The notes under the pieces: generated by a model
Told to the model about the DNA's origin: nothing
The model's database searches: none
What the model saw: the letters and a program-made list of their open reading frames with translations, nothing else
Shown here: positions 1 through 13,930 of the stretch, piece by piece
Numbering within the stretch: the stretch's first letter is position 1
Layout: each line of letters opens with the position of its first letter
Translations under genes and position numbers: made by a program
Source: Prunella strophiata
Lineage: Eukaryota; Chordata; Aves; Passeriformes; Prunellidae
DNA length: 64,000 bases
Direction of reading: 5' to 3'
Assembly: GCA_036583965.1 (NCBI GenBank)
Contig: JAZBQD010000017.1
Span: forward strand, 21,982,385 to 22,046,384

Positions 1-2510
1 GAATCCCAAAGCCAGTAAAAAAGTAATTTAATTTAAATGAGAAAATATGACATCTGAACTGTAGAGATTAGACAGCAGAGGTTGAAGTCATTAGTCTAAT
101 TACCATTTATAGCCATGACAACATGGCATATCCAGAGCCCATCAAAATAGGCTAAGAAGGTAAATGGCTGTAGAAGGGGCAAGAAAAGAGATGTCAAGCA
201 CATTATCCTGAGGAATGGAGTAGAATGGACTCATCCTGAAAGTATTTTTCTTGCTCTCTGTGCACTACATTTTCCCTCCACATTCCCAGGAGAGAATGAA
301 GGGGGAGGATTAGAGGGGGATTGTTCATCTGCCCATGTTTGCATGGAATCAATGGCCCTTTGGAAGTCCACTCTGCACTATCCAGGGGAACCCTGTGAAA
401 AAGCCCAAGCCCTCTCAACAGAGGTGACAGAGTACAGACTAAGCTGGTTCATGAGGAGGATAGAAAATTACTTCAAGACCAGCCCTAAGGCTGATTCCAC
501 AGGACTGTAAAACCACTGTGCCATGCATCTTGCATATTCATTAGTGTCACACATCATCATAGGTGCAAGCACAGGGCAGCTACAGTATCAATATGTCTGC
601 GAAAAAGTATTGGGACACACATCCTAAAAAAAATATACAAAAATCCATAATATCTTATTAAAATATATATAATTTGCATTTCCTTTCGGATCAGGGTGAA
701 GCTTACTTGTGAGGAACAATGTCCAGCACCTGCTGGCAGCCAGTATCCATGACTCTGCTTTGAGAATGGGAAGTCATGCCTTTTCTCTTGCAGCAGAGCA
801 TCCCATCATCATGACAGAGAGCACCATTTCTTCTACACACACTGAAGCACTCAAAAAAGATTCCTTTCTCATACCCCTGCTTTTACTACAAGAACAGCTG
901 TGGTACAAGTATCTATGGCTATTTACAGGCCAGTTGTAACCAGTAGGTCTAAGGAGCTCAGTGAACAGTGGCCCTTAGAACAGAAAACTGAGAGTGTTTG
1001 AGGCCAGACTAGCATTCCTAAATGAGGATGTAACCTTGTGTAGGTGGGCTCATGAACTGGTGGGCTCATGAGGACATGTGCTGTCCAGAAAAGACCAATA
1101 CCTTTTGGAGAAACAGTAAGGCCAGCCCTGGGTTTGTAGATGGTCTTCAAAGCCTTTTGCATCACACAAATTCTTTGGTTGGGTATTGCTCGCTCTAGTT
1201 CAGTTTTAAGTGACTTTGTCACTAAAATAATACATTTTGCAAGATTGTAAGAAACATGATTTGTAATCTTGTTTCTAATGATTATTCTTAAGCTAGTGTA
1301 ACCAGTTCTCCTTTGTGTGGGAAGTGTTTAATTTCAGCTGAGGTAGTAAAAATGCATAAGAGTACAGACTGCTTCTTATTTATTAGACTTCTGTGTTATT
1401 TTATCATGATACAGAAAATCATATACTTCAGCTTGTAGCTTATAAGGATATGTGCATGACTCAGCTTAGACTCGAGTAAGTGTAATGATTTAATGAGCTT
1501 CCTTGTCTGCAGAAGCATTTTGAAGAAGAATGCCTACATTACTCAGCATTTTTGTGAACTTCATGTTAAGCAGTGGAAAAAATACCAGCATAAAAAAAAA
1601 AAAGAGGAATAAAGCAGAACAAATAATGCAATGCAAATAATTTAATGCTATTACAATGCTGCTGGCTAACATCAGGAAGGCATAGAAGTACATGATGCAC
1701 ATATAAGCTAAAAAACAAGGAGTGCAGGATTAGGACAAGATGCAGGCATATGAATGGTGTAACTGTGGATTGCAGGCAGAACAATGATTTGACAGCTGGG
1801 ATTAGTTTAATATGTTTAGATCCCTTGTAGCCAAGAATGCAAAGTGAAAGTCAAGGAGTCAAAAGAGCTGAATGATTTTGATCCTGGATTTCCAGCACAC
1901 CTGCTTCCCTGACTTCAATCTTCAGAATAACACAAGATACCCCATATAAAAATCCTTTGTCTCTTGCATTTCTTTTAAAAAAGTGGTTGGTCCAACGAAC
2001 TTGATGGAACTTAAGATGACGGAACCCCTTATTCAACATTCATGGAGCCTTTAGTGGACTGGATGTCTGTCAGTAGTGGAATAATGTTGTTAATGTTTGA
2101 AACCTGGCTGGAAGCAGGTGTCAGCATTGTGTCAATGTCACAGTGAAGCCAGACAGAGATATCTCTTCACACAAACTTTAAAGTTATTTACTTTTTTTAT
2201 GTTCGTATAAAGATCCTGGGTCAGTGGTAGAGGAAAGGAGACATTTCTGAGTATCTTTTCCGTTGTTACAAAGTACAAAAGTGATCTCCTGTTTTTTGCA
2301 GCTACCTTAGATTTGAGTAAATTATAGTAAAGAAGTCAAAAATTAATGAAAAGCATTTCCCTTCCCTTAAAATAATTCTCCAAATCACAGACCTGAAACA
2401 TATTATTTGGGATAGCATTGATAGAGATTCCCAGTCAAGTTCCACAGACATACCTGTGGTAGTATATTGTAGGTGAAACAAATTCTGAAATGTGTTGCAT
2501 GCCTTCTATG

Positions 2511-2580
2511 GTTTTTTTTTGTTTGTTTGTTTGGGGTTTGGTTTTTTGTTTTTTGTTTTTTTTGGGTTGTTTTTTTTTTT
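2511..2580. repeat. T/G-rich low-complexity tract
   Basis: About 70 bases made almost entirely of T runs broken by G or GGG, including GTTTGTTTG units. It is simple low-complexity sequence. The lysine- and glutamine-rich minus-strand ORFs across it are artefacts. Confidence 0.9.
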
Positions 2581-3590
2581 GCCACATGATGGTCTGGGTG
2601 TTTTGCAACAGTGAATGGAAAGTTGGCATTTGACATCTGGATATTATACAGGTAGTATTCACAGAACAGAGCAGCCCACCCAAAGCCTGCTATTCCTTCA
2701 CAGCATTTCCAATGCTCCCAAAATTATTTTGTTATATTAGATTCAATTATAGTTCATAGCTGGTGGCCTGTGTTTACTGCAAAAGATGAAGGGTTTTTGT
2801 TGCTCTGAAGCTTTTGGGTAGCATGGAAACAAGAAATACTCTATATCTCTTGATGATTAACACTTGCATGAAGTACCAGGACTGGACTCATTGTGGTTCC
2901 TGGAGTAAAGAAAACCAGTGAAATAAATGTTCAGCAGAGTGGCATATCCCTCCAGTAATCGACAGTGCATTAGTTCACCTTGCATGAGGAGGTGCCCAAC
3001 AACTCCAAGGAGTGATGAATTATTGTTTTAGCCATTTTGGACATGTGGACCAGGCAGACAGTTTAAACCAGTGGATTTTAGATCCCCAGAATGTACATGC
3101 AAGAGCCACTTGTGGCACTTTGGTGCTGTGACAGCTCTTGCAGGTGAAGCAGTGCAGGAGAGAGGCCAAGGAGTAAGCGGATCCCTTGCTCTTTGCTCAG
3201 GACTACACAGCTGTCAGCACATCCAGGGTCCCAATGCTTGCAAAAGCCCTTTGGGGTTGTGAAATGCTTCACCTTTCTGTATGCTGGTGACAAGCCTTTG
3301 CTGTATCACCTCTAGCAGAAAACTTTTCCATGGTGGTCCAGCACGGAGGGAGAGCTCCAGTGTTAATGATGGGAAGGTCTGTGCTTTGGGCATGAGCTCT
3401 TTCCTGGGGCAAGCATGCCCCTGATAGTTGTTGCTATCTTGCTGATGTGGGCAGGTAGAAAATTAATGCAAAAAGTCCCTCCCTCCCAGCAGCTTCCATC
3501 TCAGAGTGCTGAACTGAAAGATGCCTAATGAAACAAAGTGCAGGAAAAGCACAGCTTTCAAGAAAAACACTTAACCTGAGAGACCAAAAT

Positions 3591-3655
3591 AGATGCTGAT
3601 TGTAAGCTTACATGACACAAAACAGATGCTGAATGTAAGCTGAATATAAGCTTAC
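3591..3655. repeat. Imperfect 33-bp tandem duplication
   Basis: Two adjacent copies start AGATGCTGATTGTAAGC and AGATGCTGAATGTAAGC, each followed by a variant of AAGCTTAC. The copies differ by small substitutions and an indel. It looks like a local slippage duplication with no obvious function. Confidence 0.6.
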
Positions 3656-5578
3656 CACCTCTCCTAAGCAAATGTACACTCTGTTGTTCTACTGTGCTTG
3701 GTCTCTGTCTGCTTACCAGTATTAGACATAAGTCCAAATCTAAGTAGAAGCAGATGCAAAATATGGTAGAATTTCTTCAAATTTGGCAGAAACATTGTCT
3801 TCTCCCATTACTGCAGTTGAATCTTACAGGTAAACACTTAGATTTGAGTTCTGTTAGAGAAGTTCGGCTAGGCCAAGAGAAGAAAGCCCTCCCCAAGCTG
3901 ATTTGATATGCAGAAAATAATATCTTCTTAATACATCTTATTAATAGACTACGAGTGCCTCACAGATCTGTGATGCTAGATGGGGTCTGCGCTAAAATCT
4001 CTTCTCACTGAAGAGTCCAGCAAGTACAGATCCATGGTTCGATTGAGGTTGTTGCAGTTGCTGCGCCTTTAGCATTTTCTCTCCTTCAGGCATCTGTTGT
4101 TTCATTTCTTTCTGATGCCAGTGTTTGTTTCCTGCATCTTCTTTCCGTGATAAAAACCTAGCATGTTTCAGACTGGGAACTCTGAATCTAGTTTAGTCTG
4201 TCTTGCCACTTACAGTCTTTGCATGACCGAGAGAGAGAATTTAAGACAGTTGCAACTGCACTCCTTCAGGAGAAGGATCATCTGATGTCAAAACCAGCTG
4301 CCCAGACCTCCCCTGTAGAAGACAGTGTAAACTGGGACCAGAGATGCCATAAACCTAAACCTGTCCTTAGCCAGGTCTCAGCCATTTCCCTTCTTAACCT
4401 CCAGAGAGATATGAGCAGTTCCTGAAATCATGCTAGTGCAGAGAACTGTCTCTTATTTTGCAACTTCACATTGATGGCAGATGGAGACAATTATCAGGAG
4501 CATTGTTTATTCAGCATTTTTGGCTTTTACCTAGAATGCCAGATGCAGCTGCAGGCAAGCCTTCAGTCTGCCTCCATATGCTTCCCACCTGACCAGTTCT
4601 GTTGGGTGAGCTCTGTAAGAGTGAACTGGCAAGAATGTCTCCTCATGGCCATGCAGTGTCTTCAAATTCTGTTCACCTTGTGAGGGAATATCAAGCTTTC
4701 TGCACAGCAGTAGTTGTTTATGCCCAAGCCTTCTGTCTAGTTCTCCACTAAGATTGATCAACACCAGTTCTCATGTGCTGCAGGTCTGCAGATTCCAATT
4801 TCAGCAATCCCTCGGAACAGTGGTTTCCAAAAGAGCACAACCTTCACCTCCCATTGTGCTCTTGATGGGGTTTATTTATTATGTGTGATACATTTCTTAG
4901 AAAAACAGAGATCAAAACAAAACCAGACAAAAAGCCTAAAAACCGGGAAATTGCAAGTTTTCAAAGGAACCTGCTCTGCAGTGTGATTAGAGAATTTCTC
5001 AGAACTTGCATGATGATGTAAGAAAAGAAATGAGCTAGGGGTTGCTGGGTGGCAATGGATTTGAAGTTTCTTCATATGGTATAATATATTCAGATGTAAC
5101 AGTTAAAAAAAAAGAAATAACAAGCCAACACAAAAAATAATAACACAGCTTACTACTTCAGCTCTGAAACTCAACTCAAAATAGCAGAATGACATGCCAG
5201 TGCCTTAACAGTTGCTTAAATGCTGGTGTTCTGGGTTTAGTAGTAGCAATCTCTGGCTCTTCCACAACTCCTAGGCATTGCTAGCTTATAATAACTTAAT
5301 TATTCCTATGCATCTTACAGAATGGAGGATAGACTCTTCAATTGGAGTACTGACTCCACATCACCTATGTCTGCTCTCCTTAAATATGTGTACCATATAC
5401 TGACCTTGATAAAGACACACATTTGCCTAATTTGAGAGCCAGATATAAAAGAAATCCCAAAACTCTGCCTGTACATAGGAAAGTATTTTCCTCCTTTAGT
5501 GCTTCTGACACTTCACCCATGTCAGTGTGCTATAGATTTAGAGACATATTCCTTGAGCACAGAAACAGGTTGTGAAGG

Positions 5579-5625
5579 TGTCCTGGCTTCAGCTAGGGTG
5601 GAGTTAATTTCTTCTCATGGTGTTT
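5579..5625 (+). mobile_element. Possible fragment of an avian ERV LTR 5' end
   Basis: The sequence TGTCCTGGCTTCAGC followed by a GGGTGGAGTTAATTTCTTCT segment resembles the start of a widespread bird endogenous retrovirus LTR family (TG start, then GGGATAGAGTTAATTTTCTT in the usual form, from memory). The similarity fades after about 45 bases. No second LTR, primer-binding site or retroviral coding region is visible nearby. It could be a truncated solo LTR or a chance match. Confidence 0.4.
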
Positions 5626-6601
5626 CATCTCCAGCTGCGCTTAAAGCCACCACACAAGGATGCATCTTTTAGGCAAGATAACACTTGTAAAGTGACATCA
5701 GTTTCTATATGAGTTAATACCAGCTCACATGCTTCACCCTCTTGTGAAAGGGGCAACACCTTTAGGTCAGGTTCAGCAAGAAAAATGCAATTTCAATAAA
5801 TGCAGCCTTTCAGTAAAATCGACATTTTGTGCAAGGCTGGGTTTCTGCTGCCATACTAGATGAGACATAGTAAAATACTATCAAATGAAAAACTCCTGAG
5901 CTTCCTTTAACACTTCAAAGTTACAAAGTGCACATCTCTTAATGTGATGGGGTTCGCCAGGTGGGGAAATCTCTTCCTTACACTGGTATTATTTTGTGTA
6001 CTGAATCACCACCAATGCAAAGCCATATAGGATCCTCACACCTGTTTTAAGCCTAGCAGAACTGACAGGGGTTTCCTAAAGCAGTGAACTGTATTATAAC
6101 ATGAAGTGTGGGAAACTGTTGAACTTCATTATGTCCTAATTAAATATTAATCATGATCCCAATGGGACGGTTGCCTGGAGTAAAGAAAAACTGATGAGTC
6201 CATCTCTTGCCTTGTTATGCTTACTTTTGTGGGGGTTTCTGGTTGTTTTGCTTTCTTTGTATGCCAGCTCTAACACAGGGTAGTACAGGTGACACAGCTC
6301 CTTACGTACATTTGGTTCATATAGCACTTGGTAGATGACAAAAAATAAAATTGTGGAAATTCTATACCAGGAAGACAAGTTTGTGTGAAGGTAACCTACA
6401 TGTGCACAGTCTTGAAAGACATGACAAACCAAGACTTATTCATTGTATTTAGAAACAGAAGGCAGAGAGTTAGGCAACAGCATGAATTTGCTTTATTGCT
6501 TTACAGGATCATTAGTCTATCTCCAAATTAAATCAGAGGACTTCTGTCTTCCCTGCCAAACCACTCTTTGTGTGCTGGACATAAAGAGGCCAGAACATGC
6601 A

Positions 6602-6619
6602 GTGTGTGTGTGTGTGTGT
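6602..6619. repeat. (TG)9 dinucleotide microsatellite
   Basis: A short pure TG run in the upstream intron. The flanking ACATGCAGTGT occurs again at about 6638, suggesting a small local duplication. Confidence 0.85.
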
Positions 6620-9600
6620 AGATAAAATTCTGAGGTCAGGACATGCAGTGTAAATGCACACATGCTCACACATGTGGTCACAGAGCCAGGGAAGTCACAG
6701 CTGCAGTTCTGGTCCTCAATATTCCCTTCTCCCAGAGGGCCAGGTTCATCCTGTGGAGATGCAGGAGCTTAAATATGTCACCTACATTGAATCACCATTT
6801 CATTTGGCCCCCCATGCAGTCAGTGAGGGAACAGCATCACCTCTGTGGCCTGTGCAAGCCTCTCTTGACTTCAGGTGCCTCAGTTAAGTGCCTCAAGGAC
6901 AATGTGTGGAATTTAAGCCTCGATGTTTCTTCCTGCACAGCCACCCTCTACTGGGCCTCTGGGCACTACTGTGATGCAAATATTCATCAATAACGATTAC
7001 TTATGTGTCTGATGCATCATCTGTTTATGGCCAGGCTCTGCCCTGTCTCTCTTGCTGATCTCCAGCACTGACACGTTCTTCTGCAGAGCTGGGCTAGCGC
7101 TGAGTAGGTGGAGGTGGGGCAAGGTGCAGTGTCTGGAGCCACCCAGTGGGCATTGGTAGTCTGAGCCTCGATTTTAAAAAATCCGCAGTCTGAAAACCTT
7201 CCCTGTAGGGTGTTTTAACTTCTGAGTACGTGAATCCTAAGGCAGAAAGAAAAGAAAATTCCTGTCGATGGTGCATTGAAGGTAAAGAAAGACTGGATGT
7301 GCAGTAAGGAATCCTGATTGGTAAGAAAGGGAAACATGTAATGAATTTCATTGAGAATTTGCAGTTAAAGAAAAAAGTCCCAAGGCATGTTCAGGAACAG
7401 ACAGTAATCTGCTTCCACATATATCATGGTCTGACTTTAAAAATGCAAACAAGCTGTAACAGAGAAGCTCAGTGCATTCAGAAAAAGCTGTAGACATCCA
7501 AGAATACAAGTGATGTGGTCAAAATAACAACAAGGGACATTCAGAGCACTTGGACCAGCATGTGGCAAAGGTAAAACATGCTCATTGCCATGAACAGACA
7601 CAGGCTTGTGGGCTATGGCTCTATAGTGTAAGACTGAGGAATCAGGCCCCAGCCCCAGATTGCTGTAAGAAGTCAAAGTACAGAACTGACTTGGTATGAC
7701 AAGTGCACAGGGGCAGCAAAACCTGTGGGGGAGAGAAGGGAATAACAAGTGGAGGCAGCGAGAGACTTTATACAACATATCCACATGGATTAAAATAATT
7801 TCAAAGTAAGACTAGCATCTGCTGTGACCTGTTGTGGCCACAGGGGAAAAAGGACTTAACAAAGATGTCAGGAATACTTCCAAGCAACAGAGGGGAAAAG
7901 AGCGAGGAAAGAAGGAAAACTCAAAAATTTTGCAAAACCAATAGCATAAAATATTAGTTCAAGATCAGATAAAGGAGAGCTTTACCAGGGATTTCCATGT
8001 AATCAATACCCAGAGCTGCAGTCAGGACTCCTGAACAAAGCATGTTGCTGCAAAGTTTGGTCAGCAAGGTCAAGCAACTGGAGTACTGGATTATGACTTT
8101 AGAACATCATTAATGTCTTAGAAAGAATATTTGGAGTGAAAGGTAATTTCCAGTTTACCAGGCATTGGAGTCAGACTTGGACAATGTCCATGCTTCTTTT
8201 TAGAAGTCTTTCAGCCAGTGAAGACTACCTGATATACAAGGAGTCATAGCTATGAGACAGTGGAAAATAGGTATATACTGAAATTGGTCCTCCTGGGTAC
8301 TACCCATGTAAAAGAATCCACGGACAAGGGTCTGATATGCTCTAGGTGCCAGTAATGTGGCTCTTCTGGGGCTTAAATGGGGATCTGTTCTCCCTTCTCT
8401 GTAGCTGTCAGTCTATCTCAGGACAAATTCACTTAAATACTGTATCAGAGTCCTAAGAAGGCAAATAAATTCAAAAACAAAGTATGTGTCAAAGAAAAGA
8501 CTATCTGAAACAGATGAAGCTGATTCTGAATAACTGGATCACTGGTGAAACTTCAAAAAGCTGTAAAAATATTTTTTAGATTGTAAATGGTCTGAAAGAC
8601 CTGGCAAAGCAATACCAGGTTCATGCTGTCCCATTCCCAGGAAAATGCATTTAGTCTTCCATGTGAAAGTTTGTTAAATTATGCCAACTCTATACTAGAA
8701 CATTTTTACTAATGCAGCTAAACAACCAAAGCTTTCCTTTGTGGACTGATGTTTTTACCAGCAAAAAGTATGGGCACTTAAATGGAGTGACTTCTGTAGG
8801 CAGAGGTTATTGTAGCCATGTACTTACCTCTCTACTAGAATACATTCTGAAATAAAATGTTTTTAATAATAACCTACCCTCTAGGCAAAGCCAGCACATC
8901 AATGGGAAAGTTTGCAGTCATTGCTAGTGAAGAGAGTCATGGGGACCAAGTCTTTGCATCCTGCATTTGTCTAGACAATGTAGGCAGTGCAGAGCATTTC
9001 TCTGGGAATTGCCTCAAGGAAAGAAATCAGCCATGAGAGGATGAAGTGCAGAATTACCCCTGGGTTAAACTCTTACCCTTGCCAAAGGCTTCCTGCATTA
9101 TTTGAAGCAAAGTACTTCAGCAGTTCTTCCACATCTCCATACTCCAGTATTCATTTGTGCAACTATCTTTCTCACACATTTAGTATGATGTGAGCTGAGC
9201 TCTTTGGTATAGGAATTGCTTCTCATTGTATGAAGAGAACTTCATTGCTGCCCCTTAGAATACCAAGTGAATATTTTTCTCTTCAGAATTCTTCACGTTT
9301 TTCTCTTATTTTGCAGTGGCAGCTGAGATATCATGATTCTGAGGACATGGCTTGAGGTGCCCCAGGCCCATGGTGTGACACACCTGCATAAATTAAATAG
9401 CTTTTGTTGGTAATTCCTAAAGGAGTTTTATTTTTTAATTCAGCTGTCAAAATACAGTTCCCAAATTATGAATATTTTTAACATGATGATGGTTTTCTTA
9501 TCTTTGCCCATTAACCACTGGGCTGGTTTTATTTCATCTTTTTCTCTTGCTGTCACTCTCTATATGCAGTCAGGAATCCAGGATTCCTACTGGATCTCCA

Positions 9601-12600
9601 GGGGGGTTGCATCACTCCACCCCGTGCTGTGCACAGTGGTGTATACTCTTTGCTACAAAGACTTTATATGCACGTCTTCAAGGCAAGCAATGACTAGAAA
9701 AGGAAGTGGGAACCAGAAGCATGGACTAGAGCCTAGGTTTTCCAAGCTTGAGTGATCTGCCGTGTAGATAAGTTAAATCTATAATCAGCTGGTGGACTCA
9801 AATTGTAGCATAGATCTTTAACACCAGGAGAAATGTTTGTTGTCTACAGATACCAGAGAAAGAAAGCAATTCCAGCTCAGACCCTGACACCTTTGATTGT
9901 AGCTCAGGGGAAATGTCCTAAATGGTGGAGTTATTGCTGTGTTGTTCAAAGAATTTTGGTTTGTAGGAACCCGTTTAGGAAACATGAACTTGCCTACACA
10001 ACCTTAACTGCACAAAGTATGAATAGAAAGATATTCCCAGGAATCATGGATTACTTGTAATACATAAGCATATAGTAAGGGAGCATGTAGCACTCATGTC
10101 AAATAAGAGATCAGGGAAAATAACTTATGATTAAATCTTGGAGCCCTAGGCTTATATTAGAAGTTTTCATTTCAGTTTTAATCTTGTGCATTCTTAAAAA
10201 CATACTTAGAAAACTGTAATTACTGTTCTCTGGTATGAACCCATCTTTTGCCTCATTTCTGCTCTTTCTGTGTGAGGGTACTCATTATTCAGGACAGTGA
10301 ATTTCACACAAGTGATCCTCCCAAGAATGCACACTGCAATCAGGGTGCAGGCGAGCAGTCTGGTTTGCAGTAAGATGTTTTTCTGTAGGTCCATTAGATA
10401 AAGGAGCAGTCTTAGTAACCCAGGTGAGGTTTATAGAGACTTTCAGCTGAAGACAAAGATCTTAGTTCCAACAGAATAGAAGGGCAATATGAAATACTAC
10501 TAAATTACAGCAAAAGGCTAAGGGTTTTCTGACTTGTCCAATGACCTCTGAGCTTTGTGACTTGGCACACCTGGAATAAGCCCAGATAGGCAGAGGGTTC
10601 CTAAATTTAGAAATTCATTCCAGGCATCAGCTGTTGCAGAGCAACAATGTGTCACCAGCAGAACAGGGCACGTAAATTTCATCTTGCTTGCAGCATCCAG
10701 TTGGGGAAACCAGAGTAGTTCATCCTCCAAACGTCATTCCAGAAGGGTTGTACAGGGCTAGCCATTGATTTGGTCCTGCAAGGACAGCCCAGCTCACTGT
10801 CAGAAGTTGTGCCCAGCAATAAGACATCACTTCTGATGCAGGGAAGTGGTTCATATTTGTTAAACTGGCAGTCCGGTTCTGATGCCATTGGATTTTCAGC
10901 TGAGAAGATAAATAAAAAGGCAAAATAACATCATTCTGACTTTAGGAAACGTTGCAGCAGCAGAAAACAGTGAAGATACCACAGGATTTACACGTGTACG
11001 CTGTTTATGCCCCAGAACATGCAAGGGAAACGTTTCATACTTTTGAGCCCTTACCCCATTGGTATCACCTTTTGGGGAGAGCAGGGTATCACCATGCCAA
11101 GAACATAATGATCTTCAGCTCTGTTTTCTTCTTGTGAAATTACTGTACTTTCACTTAGGCACAATCTGAAATTTCCTGCCTGCCAAAGGCTGGAAGTAAC
11201 CACCACATCAGATGTAACTTGTTATGTCACACATATGGTCATTGAAAGTCCAGTTTTAAGGCTATGGGCAATATTTTGTAATCTTCCAGGCAGGCAGCAG
11301 TGGTCAACTCTCCCTTTCTCATCTTTTAGACAAGTAATTTCAGGAGCAACCACCCTACATTCAAAACCCCTGTGTCATTCTATGCTCTTGCTACTTAAAA
11401 ACAGCTTCACAAATGCATTAATTATATTGATGCTGTATCACAGAAAAATCATCTTATTTTCCTAGACCTGTTAGGGCTATCAGGGAAATTCTTTCATGCA
11501 TGTGTAGCAACAGAGGTCAGGTAAAGGGTCCAGCTTGGTCTGGACAGCAGTTGCTGAAAACAGTATAGATTCCTTGGAAGAATTAATTGTAAACAGGTTT
11601 CAGTATTTGAAGTCTTCTTTGCACAAACAAGTTTCAAGAACTTGTTTTCTTCTTATCGGCTATTTTTTTCCTAAATGTTTGTAATACATTGTTTCTACCC
11701 AAAGACCTTCAATTATCAGGGATTGGTACAGTCAAAATGATACCACCTAAGGCAATACAAAACCTCAGGTGTAGCAGAGAGACACTGTGTTACGCTGGTT
11801 CATTAAATGCTTTTATTTAAAATTTACAGTGCCTGAACAGAAAATATGACCAAATCAGACCAATGTCCACCATGTAAACTCTTCATCCATGCCTCAACTT
11901 TTTCCATTCTGCAGAATGGAAATGTAATAGCTAGCAAACGCTTTGATAACCTGCAAACAATTAGAACACATGACAGCCACATCCTGATGTCCTGGCTTAC
12001 AGTGTCCAAGGCTACTGTGGATCTCAGGACCAAACAGATTTCTTGCCTGCAGTATAAGTTGCTACACATTACTTTGTGCGAGGCAGCTATTGCACTGCAT
12101 TTTGTAGGCACTCAAAAGGCATTTCAAAGAAGAAAGGAGAATGGAACATCCACAATTGCTCCCTCTTGAATGCAAATGGGAGCCAGGAGAATGTGGCCCT
12201 TGGGAAGTGAAAGCTCCTGCTTAAATGGGGCATGTGACAAATGAAGACATTTTATGAACAGGATGACTCTTACAGGTGGCTCCTTGGTGGAGCTGTGCTT
12301 TGTCAGGCCCTCCACCAAACACCACCAGAACTCCCTTGGCCACCAGGTTGGCTTTATGTGGCACTGGAGTGCTGTTGAGTTTGCACAGTTAAATCACAAA
12401 TTTGCTTACTTCAGTGGAGCTGTTCTTGACATGCCTCAATTGCAAACAGGAAAATACAGCTTTTCTTTTGGAAGATTACCAGATCAACAACGGCTGTGAA
12501 ACACAATTCAAGCAAAGCAGGGTGTCTGATATTCCTTCCTTATTTCCAGTGCTTATTTGGTCATATGAAACGTCTGCAGGGCAAAGCTGCAAAATTACCT

Positions 12601-13913
12601 ATCCTGAAAATGTCTTTTTTCTTGTTAAGAGTGCTGGTATTTAATCATTTCCCAGCTTCATTAGGTGGCTTGTCTTACCACTTACTGCATCAGTACAGAA
12701 TGCATCATACTGGCATCTTGAATAAGATGAGTAATACATTGATATTTTTCCATCTTAGCGGCCCCCGCTGAGCCACCTCATCTCCCAAAAGAGAAGGCAT
12801 TTGAAAAACCTCATGCAATGACCCAGCATTTCTGAAAGGTGATTCCTTCCTCATCAGTCTTTGCTTTACCTGCTGCTGAGCAGAAAAGGATTCAGTACAA
12901 TAAGGGAAAGAAATACTGATAGCTTGTGTTTGGTTAGAGAAGAGATTGTAGATTGTGTTAAGTGATGTCTGACTGTACTGCTTGTTGCTTCATTAGATAT
13001 ATAGATATCTGAAAGTACTGTGCATGAACAAAGCTGAAAATGGGTTGCACGTGGGCTTTTAAATTCCTTTCTCTAAATAGGAATAACCTTTGTTCAAAAA
13101 ACAATCATTATGGAAGTGACATATATTACGGATGTCTGAAATTTTTCATTCAAAAATAAAATATGTGACTTTTTTTTGTAGGCCCAAAAATTATATAGAG
13201 AGATTCTCAGAAGCTGTAGTAGCCTGTGATACACTGATTTTGCCCCTAGATATTTGGGACAAGTTAACCATAATACAGATCTATGTCAGATTAATCAGAT
13301 TTTTTTTTTTTTAATTGAAGCTTTTCTAGATAGTAACTAGACACTAAAACAGGGCATGGAACATCTTGGTTTTACCTAATTTTCTTGGTTTATGATTTTA
13401 CTGGTGAAAAGTTCATTCTGTTCTATGTATTGAGAACAATTTGTAGTGCTGAATATTTATGAAGGAAAGATTTTTTTTTTCATCTGAACCACATGTATTT
13501 TGAAAATGGTCCAGTCTTATGTAATTCTTTGAAGGATTTTCTTTCCTTCATAAGAAAGTGTCTTCAAAACAAATAGTAGTGTTTTGTGTCTACCATGGGA
13601 GGAATGTTATGTGGGAAATAGCCCAGAGTGTACAAAATGTGTTAATGTCTCTGTTTGCCCCAGGGGTGCTGAATCATGTGTTTGTGAGAGTATTCTGAGA
13701 GGGTGTACATAATGAGGGGTTTGAAAAATACATTTTCCCCAGCTTTTCCTGGAGAACAAAGGTCTGGTTTTTGCTGGATGAAAACTTTAATGAAGAACTG
13801 GGGAACCTTGGCAGGCAAAGATAGCTTCTCAAGGAGAATCAAGGTGAAGTGATAAAGCATAACCTTTAAAATAACCAAAAGTACTCCAGCAGTTCTCATT
13901 GCTGTTCTGTCAA

Positions 13914-13930
13914 TTTTTTTTTTTTTTTTT
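13914..13930. repeat. T17 homopolymer
   Basis: Seventeen consecutive T followed by AATAAAG. Read on the + strand, the AATAAA lies at the edge of the T run in the intron and has no coding context. Confidence 0.85.

Larger units (their letters stand above)
1..5578. other. Upstream intron, no gene seen
   Basis: AT-rich DNA with only short, unrelated open reading frames on both strands. It holds a T/G-rich tract at 2511-2580, a short tandem duplication at 3591-3655 and a small direct repeat, TGGGCTCATGA, at about 1045 and 1061. No paralemmin exon, RNA gene or recognisable transposon was found. Confidence 0.55.

Noticed and set aside
4030..4050. GGTTCGATT considered as a tRNA T-arm
   Set aside because: No matching A box or cloverleaf stems upstream.
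4219..4425. Short + strand ORF containing REREFKTVATALLQEKDHL, considered as an upstream paralemmin coiled-coil exon
   Set aside because: The residue order does not fit the paralemmin N-terminal region and no suitable splice sites of the right phase flank it.
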